Below, in pieces: positions 52,601-60,660 of a DNA stretch of 64,000 nucleotides. Both the position numbers and the translations under genes were made by a program. Source of the stretch: JAVBPB01 sp031549965 (GTDB lineage Bacteria; Bacillota; Clostridia; Lachnospirales; Lachnospiraceae); contig JAVBPB010000048.1 of NCBI GenBank assembly GCA_031549965.1, positions 73,135-137,134 of the forward strand. The letters are read 5' to 3'. Numbering within the stretch: position 1 is the stretch's first letter; every line of letters begins with the position of its first letter. The notes beneath the pieces were generated by a model. The model was not told the DNA's origin. It searched no databases and saw only the letters and a list, made by a program, of their open reading frames with translations.

Positions 52601-53359
52601 TTGAATCACTTCTCCTTTAAATAAGTTTTCAATAAAATCATCCACTACCTTATTTTTCTTATTGTTTTTAGCTTTTTTCTTTAAAACATCTCTTAGCCAC
52701 TCTGCTAAATCAATTTGATCTTCCTTGGTTAATTTCGTTGCTATGTTGGCAACCTTAGCTAATTTTAATTTAAAATGCGATTCATCCTGCTTTTTATCTA
52801 ACGCAAAAACACTAGAAATTAAGTTTCCTATTTCAAAAAGCGATTCATCTGTATATTGATTTACATTAAAAAATATATATTTAAAGTCAACAACATTTTC
52901 CTCAAATAGTGTATAACCATTTAGGTATTCACTAAAATTTCTTACTGCTGTCCAATTATCTTGACCATTGTAAAGAACGCAAGGTATTATTGCGGGTAGC
53001 TTAAAACCAATTCTTTCTCTTTCTTGTTCATTTGTATCAAGAAACAATCTTTTATATAATTCTACCATATATATTAACAACCGAAACGGAATTGTATGAT
53101 CGACACTGGACTGTAATTCCATTAAAAAATAAAATATTATTTCTTGATCTTTTACTTTAAGTTTATATATTAAATCTGCCTCTTTTTCTTTAAAGTCTTT
53201 TGGTATAAATTCTTTGTCTATTATTTCCAAATCAGCTTCACTTAAATCCTTCACCCAGGATTTATTAATGAAGCTTTTAAGTAAATCTAAAAAATGCTTC
53301 TTTTTTCCAAGTAATCTTTTATAACCTTTATCATGTATGTTCTCTGCCAAATGATTCAC
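52352..53359 (-). CDS. Rpn-family recombination-promoting nuclease with KAEG repeat
   Basis: 335 residues. The N-terminal PD-(D/E)XK-type domain (Transposase_31) holds KEADLIYKLKVKDQEIIFYF and LMELQSSVDHTIPFRLLIYM with the expected Asp, Glu and Gln. Residues 1-250 form the nuclease; about 269-300 are eight tandem Lys-Ala-Glu-Gly units (last one KAEV), then a short hydrophobic helix and an amphipathic end (IEQVQTFTGFNIEKIIELKK). Rpn proteins cut DNA, and their C-terminal part is also made separately as an antitoxin from an internal start; a strong internal start exists here (52600). Confidence 0.9.
   Translation of the reverse strand: MNHLAENIHDKGYKRLLGKKKHFLDLLKSFINKSWVKDLSEADLEIIDKEFIPKDFKEKEADLIYKLKVKDQEIIFYFLMELQSSVDHTIPFRLLIYMVELYKRLFLDTNEQERERIGFKLPAIIPCVLYNGQDNWTAVRNFSEYLNGYTLFEENVVDFKYIFFNVNQYTDESLFEIGNLISSVFALDKKQDESHFKLKLAKVANIATKLTKEDQIDLAEWLRDVLKKKAKNNKKNKVVDDFIENLFKGEVIQMTYAIERMIDEIEAQKKAEGKAEGKAEGKAEGKAEGKAEGKAEGKAEVAIKMLLAGLSIEQVQTFTGFNIEKIIELKKSIDR
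52459..52554 (-). repeat. 12-bp coding minisatellite in the Rpn gene
   Basis: Eight nearly perfect 12-bp units (plus-strand TCTGCTTTTCCT) encoding Lys-Ala-Glu-Gly. Variation is limited to one T/C change, suggesting recent expansion. Confidence 0.93.
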
Positions 53360-53642
53360 GTCCTTTACTTTATTTTAATTATAATACATTAATACCAACT
53401 AATCAATTACCAAATAAATTCAATATAACATAATATAGTCAGTCCATTTTCTGTTTAAATTATAAATACTGTTTTTTTTACTTCAAACATATGGTGTTTA
53501 TGCGTGATTATTAAAGCTAAGCTTCCAGATTATTTCAATTTAAGTTAATATATTTATACAAAGCGATAATATTGTTCCTTGTTTTAATTCGTTTTGATAA
53601 TATAATTATATTATTAAGAACAGAACGAAAGGGGTATTTACA

Positions 53643-55982
53643 ATGAAATTTAGTAATGGATGTTGGTTACAAAAGGAAGGGTGCGAATGTTTTGCACCTT
53701 CACAGGCTTATTTTACTAAGGTTGAGGAGAAGCAGGTAGTTATTTGTGCACCTACTGGAAGGATTGAAAGCCGGGGGGCTACTCTTGGAGGAATTAATTT
53801 GACTTTGAAGATTAGTTCTCCTGGACCAGAAATTATTCGTGTGCAAACTTATCATCATATGGGTATGCTTGAGAAAACTCCAGAGTTTGATTTGGAAATG
53901 ACTGAGGCTGTTTCTCTTGATTGTGTAGAAACTGATGATTTAGTTGTTGTAAAAAGCGGTTCTTTGTCTCTTGAGATTACTAAATCGCCTTGGTCTATGA
54001 CTTATAAGAGGGATGGAATTGTTATTTCTAAGAGTAGTGGACGTGATTTGGCTCTTATGAAAACAGACTGGAGAGGTTTGGCTTATGATAAGGGAGATCT
54101 GGTTGATACTTATATCAGACAGCAATTAAGTCTTTCTGTTAATGAATTGATATATGGTATGGGAGAAAGATTTACTCCGTTTGTTAAGAATGGACAATCT
54201 GTGGAGATTTGGAATGCAGATGGAGGCACAAGTACTGAACAATGCTATAAGAATATTCCATTTTATTTGTCTAATAAAGGATATGGGGTGCTTGTTAATC
54301 ATCCGGAAAATGTTTCTTTTGAGGTTGGTACCGAGATGGTTACTCGTGTTGAATTTTCTGTAGAAGGTAGTTATTTGGATTATTTCTTTATTAATGGGCC
54401 TACTATGAAAGAAACTTTAGTTCATTACACTGACTTGACTGGAAAACCTTCCCTTCCTGCACCTTGGACTTATGGATTGTGGCTATCTACTTCTTTTACT
54501 ACTAATTATGATGAAGCTACTGTTATGAGTTTTATTGATGGGATGCTTGATAGAGGAATTCCTCTTAGAACTTTTCACTTTGACTGCTTTTGGATGAAGG
54601 ATTTCCATTGGTCTAATTTTATTTGGGATGAAAGAGTTTTTCCTGATCCAGAAGGTATGCTTAAACGTATTAAGGCTAAAGGTTTAAATATTTGCGTTTG
54701 GATTAATTCTTATATTGGTCAGGAATCTCATTTGTTTGTGGAAGGAAAGAAGAATGGTTATTTCTTGAAACGTGAAAATGGTGATGTATGGCAATGGGAT
54801 ATGTGGCAGCCTGGTATGGCTTTGGTTGATTTTACTAATCCTGATGCTTACAAATGGTTTCAGGATAAGTTGGAAGTTTTAATTGATATGGGCGTTGATT
54901 GTTTTAAGACTGATTTTGGCGAAAGAATTCCTACTGATGCTGTTTATTTTGATGGGTCTGATGCTAAAAAGATGCATAATTACTATACTTACCTTTATAA
55001 TAAATGTGTTTATGAATTGCTTGAGAGAAAGATGGGGAAAGGAAATGCGGTTTTATTTGCAAGATCTGCTACTGTTGGTGGACAGAAGTTTCCTGTTCAC
55101 TGGGGCGGTGACTGTTGGTCTGATTATGAATCTATGGAAGAAAGCCTTCGTGGTGGGCTATCTCTTTTAATGTCAGGTTTTGGCTTTTGGGCTCATGATA
55201 TTGGAGGGTTTGAGCACACTTCTACACCAGATGTTTATAAGAGATGGGTAGCTTTTGGACTTCTTTCTTCTCATAGCCGTTTACATGGTAGTACTTCTTA
55301 TCGTGTTCCTTGGGTATATGATAATGAGGCTGTTGATGTTGTTCGCTTTTTCACCAGATTAAAGGCTAAAATTATGCCTTATCTTTATAAAACTGCTGTT
55401 GTAGCTTCTAAAACTGGTATTCCTACTATGCGTAGTATGGTTCTTGAATTTAATGATGATAGAAACTGCTCTTATCTGGATAAGCAGTATATGCTTGGAG
55501 ATAATTTGTTAGTTGCCCCAATATTTAATGAGGAAAGCGTTGGAGAATTTTATCTTCCTGCGGGCAAATGGACTGATTTCTTTACTGGTGAAGTTATGAA
55601 TGGTGGCATTTGGGTAAAACAAACCTTTGATTATCTTAGCATTCCACTTATGGTAAAGGAAAATTCTATTGTAGCTTTAGGTAAATGTGATGATCGTCCT
55701 GATTATAATTATGGCGAAAGTTCAGAGATTCGTATTTATGAATTGCACGATGGATGCAAAGCTTCAGATGTGATTTATGACATGAATAATGAAGTTTCTC
55801 TTACTATATTGGCTGAAAATCATAATAGGAATATTACGATTCAGATTGAAACTAAAGAAGAATATACAATACGTTTAGTAAATAGAAACGCAACGTCAGC
55901 AGATGGTGCTGACATGCAGATTGAAGGAAATGATACTGTATTAACTTCGTCAGGTAGTAAAACAATTCAAGTTTATTGTTAA
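53643..55982 (+). CDS. Glycoside hydrolase family 31, alpha-xylosidase-like (YicI type)
   Basis: 779 residues, full YicI length, no signal peptide, so cytoplasmic. The nucleophile is Asp424 in KTDFGER and the acid/base Asp490 in HWGGD, 66 residues apart as in YicI (416/482). The SGFGFWAHDIGGFE strand and the C-terminal beta domains are preserved. YicI enzymes release alpha-linked xylose from xyloglucan-type oligosaccharides, though other alpha-glycosides are possible. The start follows AAAGGGG. It is a single gene placed between the sugar transporter block and the secreted beta-glucanase. Confidence 0.93.
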   Translation: MKFSNGCWLQKEGCECFAPSQAYFTKVEEKQVVICAPTGRIESRGATLGGINLTLKISSPGPEIIRVQTYHHMGMLEKTPEFDLEMTEAVSLDCVETDDLVVVKSGSLSLEITKSPWSMTYKRDGIVISKSSGRDLALMKTDWRGLAYDKGDLVDTYIRQQLSLSVNELIYGMGERFTPFVKNGQSVEIWNADGGTSTEQCYKNIPFYLSNKGYGVLVNHPENVSFEVGTEMVTRVEFSVEGSYLDYFFINGPTMKETLVHYTDLTGKPSLPAPWTYGLWLSTSFTTNYDEATVMSFIDGMLDRGIPLRTFHFDCFWMKDFHWSNFIWDERVFPDPEGMLKRIKAKGLNICVWINSYIGQESHLFVEGKKNGYFLKRENGDVWQWDMWQPGMALVDFTNPDAYKWFQDKLEVLIDMGVDCFKTDFGERIPTDAVYFDGSDAKKMHNYYTYLYNKCVYELLERKMGKGNAVLFARSATVGGQKFPVHWGGDCWSDYESMEESLRGGLSLLMSGFGFWAHDIGGFEHTSTPDVYKRWVAFGLLSSHSRLHGSTSYRVPWVYDNEAVDVVRFFTRLKAKIMPYLYKTAVVASKTGIPTMRSMVLEFNDDRNCSYLDKQYMLGDNLLVAPIFNEESVGEFYLPAGKWTDFFTGEVMNGGIWVKQTFDYLSIPLMVKENSIVALGKCDDRPDYNYGESSEIRIYELHDGCKASDVIYDMNNEVSLTILAENHNRNITIQIETKEEYTIRLVNRNATSADGADMQIEGNDTVLTSSGSKTIQVYC

Positions 55983-56275
55983 TTTATTTCCACTACCCAA
56001 CTTTAAGAGTAATAAATTTATACTTTCATTTATAAATCAACTTTATAGAGATTAACCTCTTCATAAAAAAGGTATAGCTTTATAGGAGGTCATTGAAAAA
56101 CCTTTGTTTTTCAGCATTATATTTTCAAGTTACCAAAAAATGGATATCAAATCATTTTAGTCATGACCACCACTTCAAGTGGTGGTTTGATATTAGCCCT
56201 ATAAGGGATTATTACTTGCACGCCTTAAAGGCGGGCATCGCAAGCACTACTACCATCTGCCTCTAAAAGAGGCTC
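55983..56275. other. IS200/IS605 end region with stacked hairpins
   Basis: Contains the perfect palindrome CCACCACTTCAAGTGGTGG (about 56168-56186), GCCCTATAAGGG, CGCCTTAAAGGCG and GCCTCTAAAAGAGGC, a run of short hairpins adjacent to the transposase fragment. IS200/IS605 elements are recognised through subterminal hairpins, so this is probably an element end with flanking structured RNA. A motif like TTTTTCAATGACCTC (minus, 56084-56098) matches the IS-end-like motifs at 12558 and 38051. Confidence 0.6.
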
Positions 56276-56461
56276 TTATCTTTTTTCTTCTTTTCTTGAC
56301 TCTTCTTGCTGTTCTTCTATATATCTCTTTATAGCTTCTTCTTTGATATTACCAACTGTTGTTACATAATATCCTCTAGCCCAAAAAGTTCTGTCCCATT
56401 TGCTTCCTTTTTCAGGGTGTTTGTCAAATATCATTAACGCACTTTTACCTTTAGCATCCAT
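56276..56461 (-). pseudogene. C-terminal fragment of IS200/IS605 TnpA transposase
   Basis: 61 codons. The pattern KGKSALMIFDKHPEKGSKW, then FWARGYYVTTVGNIKEEAIKRYIEEQ, is the C-terminal third of the IS200 Y1 transposase. It includes the region with the catalytic-helix glycine and the end of the fold, while the His-U-His part and most of the protein (about 90 residues) are missing. A degenerate, inactive copy. Confidence 0.85.
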
Positions 56462-56581
56462 CTTTTAATTCTCAGCATTTACTTTTTTCTACATCAAAAT
56501 AATAGCAGTATTTTGTCAAGATATGTAATATTCTACACATATTTTCCTTACAATACGTCTTCAACACAAAAACCTTAAGAT

Positions 56582-56622
56582 AAAATTAAGGGATTGCCCC
56601 TAAGAAGCAATCCCTTAATTTT
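56582..56622 (-). terminator. Terminator of the GH16 gene
   Basis: AAAATTAAGGGATTGC (56582-56597) / GCAATCCCTTAATTTT (56607-56622), a perfect 16-bp stem with a nine-base loop right after the stop codon. Confidence 0.92.
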
Positions 56623-56626
56623 AATA

Positions 56627-59176
56627 TTATCTACCCATGATTTGAACATCCCATAAAGAATAACCATATGGTAACGCACGTTCAATTCCTTGGAATTTTA
56701 CATATCTTGCAGAAGTAGCACTAAAGTTTAATGTTTCCATTCCGCCTTGACCATCATTTTGAGTTGCAACACTTGTGTAGTTTGTTCCATTTGTTGAAAC
56801 TAAAATTTCATACTTTTTACCAAATGCTGCTTCCCAATTTAATTTTATTTGATTGATATTATAAGTTTGACCTAAGTCTACTACAAACCAAGCATCATCA
56901 GCAAAATTTGAAGCCCATCTCGTTCCTGTATTGTTATCGTTAATATTTTCTACACCAAATACTAAGTTCTCTGATCCAGATGCAGTAACACTCTTTCCTA
57001 TTGCAACATCTGTAGTTGCTGGTGCTTCTGGTTCTTGTGGAGTTTCAGTGTTTTCATCATAGTTAATTGTATATGAGCCGTCTGTTGAACCTTCTGCCTG
57101 ATAAACACGTACATAGTCTACTTGCATTGTTGCTGGTAAATCTTCAAGATTTGGATTAAGTCCTCCATCAAACCATCCGCCTAAAGCTAAGTTCATAATA
57201 ATATAGAATTCTTGGTCAAATGGTGCATTTTTATTGCCGTTTGAATTTGCTGAATACCATTGTTCGTTAGTTGCTTTGTAGAAACATTTTCCATCAACAT
57301 ACCATTTTAGACTGTCTTCTTCCCAAACTAAACTGTATACATGGAAATCAGTATCAAATCTTTGGCCATCTTCAAATACAAAATCAGCACCCATACTTCT
57401 ATTGTTTGGCCATGTTCCGCCATAATGAATAGCACCGCTTGTAGCTTCTGGCACACGTCCTCTTGCTTCCATAACATCGATTTCACCTGATGCTGCCCAA
57501 GTTCCATAAGAATCATCATTTGGAAGTAACCATAATGCTGGCCATAATCCATTTCCTGCTGGAAGTTTAGCTCTGAAATCAATTCTTCCATATTTAAATG
57601 TGAAATTATCTTTAGTTATAATTTTACCTGATGAATATGGTGCTACACGATTTGGATCTTGTTCAAATGTAGTTGGTTCATAATATGCTTTAAGATTTAA
57701 GTTACCATCTTGAACAAAAACATTTTTTGTGCTGCTTGTATAATATTCTAATTCACCATTTCCCCATCCCCATGTGTTTGGATCTGAGTTAATGTAGTAT
57801 CCTGTGTTGTAATCCCATTTGTTAGTATCTAAAGTATTTCCTGAGAATTCATCATTCCAGATTAAGTTCCAATTTTCAACTTGTGAATCACTTGATGTTC
57901 CAAGTGTAATATTACCAAGGTCTGAAACGTCAGGACGTACTGCATTTGGATTACCAATTATATTATAATATACATAGTTAGTTCCGATTGCTCCGCCTTT
58001 AACACCGTTAAGTGGGTAGCCAATACGTATTTCCATGTCTTCTTGAATTGGTTGGAACCAAAGTCCGTAAACATAGTCTGCAAAGTATCCCCATTGGTTC
58101 TTATCTGATAGTTTGTTGTATCCACTGCTTTGATAACTGAAACCACTTTGTGCTACATCTGAAAGTGCTACCCAATTACCATTAACTTTAATTTCGTAAG
58201 TATATTTATCAATTTCAGCATTAACTGGGAATCCACCGTCAATCTTTGGTAATACGATACCAACTGAACCTGTCTCTCCTGCTCTTAGAGTTGTTTCGTC
58301 AGCAGAAATAATATAGTTGTTTCTTACTGTGTTTGGATAGTTAATTGTATAGTCTACATATACGTTTGGTGAAGATTTTGATACAAGTCTTACTATGGTT
58401 GTTTTTTCAATATTAAACCAGAAACCGCCGCCACCTTCCCAGAATTGTCCGAAGTTCTTTTCATAAATCCATCCGCTTGTTGGATTGTTTCCAAGTGGTA
58501 TGAAGCTGTTGCTTTCATCTGACCATACAAATGTATCTAAATCGTCTGCAACTTGTTCATATTTTATTGAAGAATCTCCATTAAATTGTGGATATGTAAA
58601 TCCTGAACCACCTACATAGTTAGCTGTTAAAACATTACCTCCATTAGCGTTCATTGATGTGATTTCCATTTTAGCTAATTGATTATATTGTAATGTGTAT
58701 TCAAGTGATACATTTGGATTTGTTTTTGATACTAATTGTAAATTTGTAGTATCTGCTACATTAAACCAGTATCCTGAAAATCCTCCATCATGCCAAATTC
58801 CCCAATTAGAACTGTACACAAAATCGCTCACATTACCAATGTCTACCCATTGTCCGTTTACTTTTACGTTAACTGCCAAGTCACTTGCTGCATCTTCATA
58901 ACTTAAATCTCCTCCGTTAAATACTGGCATTACAAAGCCATAACTTGCTGCTCCTGTGCTTGATGCTGTTAATATTGGTCCATCATTAGTTGAGTAATAT
59001 GACATTGATTGAATTGATTGTGCTGCTGCCATAACAACTGAATCTTTTGCCAATGAATAGTGTCCGTCATTAAAAGATAGTGAGAATGAACCTCCAACTA
59101 ACATTGAAGCTGTTAATACTACTGTTACTCCTTTGCGAAAATACCTTTTTGTGCTTGTAAACCAATTGTGTTTCAT
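56627..59176 (-). CDS. Secreted GH16 endo-beta-glucanase (laminarinase type) with repeated N-terminal modules and a discoidin domain
   Basis: 849 residues. Signal peptide to about residue 50. Three related modules of 95-125 residues follow (about 55-165, 165-290, 290-410), sharing endings such as LVSKTNPNVSLEYT and LVSKSSPNVYVDYT. The GH16 catalytic domain (about 430-700) begins WNLIWNDEFSGNTLDTNKWD and has the active site GEIDVMEA near 563-570 (Glu, Asp, Glu). A Pro-rich linker leads to a C-terminal F5/8-type (CBM32-like) domain (about 720-849). It probably cuts beta-1,3- or mixed-linked glucan outside the cell, producing sugars for the importer. The N-terminal modules are not a family I can name. 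Confidence 0.93.
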   Translation of the reverse strand: MKHNWFTSTKRYFRKGVTVVLTASMLVGGSFSLSFNDGHYSLAKDSVVMAAAQSIQSMSYYSTNDGPILTASSTGAASYGFVMPVFNGGDLSYEDAASDLAVNVKVNGQWVDIGNVSDFVYSSNWGIWHDGGFSGYWFNVADTTNLQLVSKTNPNVSLEYTLQYNQLAKMEITSMNANGGNVLTANYVGGSGFTYPQFNGDSSIKYEQVADDLDTFVWSDESNSFIPLGNNPTSGWIYEKNFGQFWEGGGGFWFNIEKTTIVRLVSKSSPNVYVDYTINYPNTVRNNYIISADETTLRAGETGSVGIVLPKIDGGFPVNAEIDKYTYEIKVNGNWVALSDVAQSGFSYQSSGYNKLSDKNQWGYFADYVYGLWFQPIQEDMEIRIGYPLNGVKGGAIGTNYVYYNIIGNPNAVRPDVSDLGNITLGTSSDSQVENWNLIWNDEFSGNTLDTNKWDYNTGYYINSDPNTWGWGNGELEYYTSSTKNVFVQDGNLNLKAYYEPTTFEQDPNRVAPYSSGKIITKDNFTFKYGRIDFRAKLPAGNGLWPALWLLPNDDSYGTWAASGEIDVMEARGRVPEATSGAIHYGGTWPNNRSMGADFVFEDGQRFDTDFHVYSLVWEEDSLKWYVDGKCFYKATNEQWYSANSNGNKNAPFDQEFYIIMNLALGGWFDGGLNPNLEDLPATMQVDYVRVYQAEGSTDGSYTINYDENTETPQEPEAPATTDVAIGKSVTASGSENLVFGVENINDNNTGTRWASNFADDAWFVVDLGQTYNINQIKLNWEAAFGKKYEILVSTNGTNYTSVATQNDGQGGMETLNFSATSARYVKFQGIERALPYGYSLWDVQIMGR

Positions 59177-59238
59177 TTGTGTACCCCTTTCTTAATTAAG
59201 CTTTGCGCTCTTGGCTTGTTTCTTTGTGATAAACAAAA

Positions 59239-59267
59239 TATACCATAATTAGTTACTAATTGTAAGT
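59239..59267 (-). promoter_or_regulatory. Promoter of the GH16 gene with an overlapping palindrome
   Basis: Minus strand TTACAA (59267-59262), 17 bp, TATATT (59244-59239) with extended -10 TGG, 63 bp before the start. The spacer holds the palindrome AATTAGT-T-ACTAATT (59249-59263), a likely operator. Confidence 0.7.
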
Positions 59268-59417
59268 ATTCATTTTTTTTATTTGGTGTCATTTTTTTAT
59301 ATTCTTACAAAAATAAACCACTTTTTACGATGTATCCATTTCAAATAATTTACTTTATATAAATTTATAGTTGCATTCTTTCTTGATATATTGCTATTTA
59401 GAGTATGTTTTGCTATA

Positions 59418-59444
59418 TTTTAACAATTAATTCAATTGTTAAAA
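59418..59444. promoter_or_regulatory. 11-bp inverted repeat upstream of the GH16 promoter
   Basis: TTTTAACAATT (59418-59428), five bases, AATTGTTAAAA (59434-59444). Perfect repeat about 150 bp upstream of the promoter; candidate regulator site. The rest of 59177-59589 shows nothing coding. Confidence 0.5.
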
Positions 59445-59589
59445 GTAGTACAAAAGCCTCATTTTTTATATTCATTGTAGTGCATTTTGTTTCATCGATG
59501 TTACACCATATTAAATGGATGATGTAAAAATAAAAACCCTTTAGTAATTCTAATCCCCAAGATACGAAAATTAGATATCACTACCTTAA

Positions 59590-60336
59590 CTAAACTATCA
59601 GCTCCCAAACCTTTAAAAGCATTTCAGTTGTAAAAGCTTCCTTGTTAAACTGTATAACATTTAAACACTTCTCATCAACCAATCCTCTAGGACATAAACC
59701 CACATCAGCAGCCATCAGCATAGAAATATCAAATAAACTATCCCCTGCTGCAATTATTTTATCCGCAGACAATTTCTTTTTCAGCCTAAGAATTGCCTTA
59801 CCCTTACTAAGCTCCTTAGGGAGAACATAAACTTTAGAACCATTATTAAAAACATCTACTTTACTTTCATCCAATTTTGAACGCAAAAAATCAACTGTCC
59901 ACACTGGCTGTTCACTTTTAGTAAAAACAAACAACCCCTCAATACACCTAATCTCAAAGCAAACATTCCCATCTTTCTTTAATAACCCCATTGACTTCTC
60001 AATCTCTTCCTTCCCATCCTCAATTAAAGAAAGAGACTCCATGTACCAATCCCTATCAAAACATCCCTTATACAACAAAACTCCCCCATTACAAACCAAA
60101 GCATACTCAGAATCATTAACCCCCAAATTAATTCGCTTATACTGCTCCACGCTCCTAGTAGTATTAGGAACAAAAACAACTTTTTCTTGTATCCTCCTTA
60201 AAACCTCAATTGACTCCCTATCCATAAAAGAAATTTCCCTATTCTCAAACCATTCAACACACCTTTTATTAAATCCAATATCATGCTTGTAAGAATAAAT
60301 CAAAGTATTATCCAAATCCGAACTAAAAATAATCAT
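59590..60336 (-). CDS. HAD-superfamily hydrolase
   Basis: 248 residues. Motif I DLDNT (Asp7, Asp9) at the N-terminus, VVFVPNTTRS motif II, Lys in PKELSKGKAI, and motif IV AAGDSLFDISML, giving a complete Cof/sucrose-phosphatase-like HAD enzyme with an inserted cap. HAD phosphatases of this type occur in Ter-linked stress clusters, and a TerD gene and a P-type ATPase gene lie upstream on the same strand; linkage is likely but not certain because 324 bp with element copy C intervene. Confidence 0.8.
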   Translation of the reverse strand: MIIFSSDLDNTLIYSYKHDIGFNKRCVEWFENREISFMDRESIEVLRRIQEKVVFVPNTTRSVEQYKRINLGVNDSEYALVCNGGVLLYKGCFDRDWYMESLSLIEDGKEEIEKSMGLLKKDGNVCFEIRCIEGLFVFTKSEQPVWTVDFLRSKLDESKVDVFNNGSKVYVLPKELSKGKAILRLKKKLSADKIIAAGDSLFDISMLMAADVGLCPRGLVDEKCLNVIQFNKEAFTTEMLLKVWELIV

Positions 60337-60440
60337 AAAATCCCCCTTTAATAGATTTCAAATCAACCACAAACTATCTATTTTTCAATTATACTAACAA
60401 TAAACTTTTAAAAATCTTAATAACCAACTTCTAAATACCC

Positions 60441-60630
60441 CGCTTTGCTCAATAAATTAAATTCCCTCATAGGAACTTTATATTCTATGAAAGAAGCATT
60501 ATATGCCATGGAAATGAGACTATAAGCATCATGGAACATGATGTTTATAGGCTCATTGAAATGTTTGTCATATCTGCTTTTAAATAGAATATAAAGTTCC
60601 TATGAGGGTCAAAAGACTAAATAGCAAAGC
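60441..60630 (-). repeat. Nested-palindrome element, copy C
   Basis: Ends CGCTTTGCT (60441-60449) / AGCAAAGC (60623-60630). A perfect 25-bp outer stem (60464-60488 with 60584-60608) and an inner hairpin of AATGAG, CTATAA and CATCATG (60513-60533) with the inverse (60537-60557) around GAA. In inverse orientation the core and both flanks match copy A, but the long stem sequence differs, showing compensating changes. Confidence 0.85.
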
Positions 60631-60660
60631 GTACCCACTCAAAAACCTAAAACAAAAACC

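Noticed and set aside
57328..57591. 87-codon overlapping frame inside the GH16 gene
   Set aside because: It shadows the GH16 coding frame, with no ribosome site or recognisable domain.
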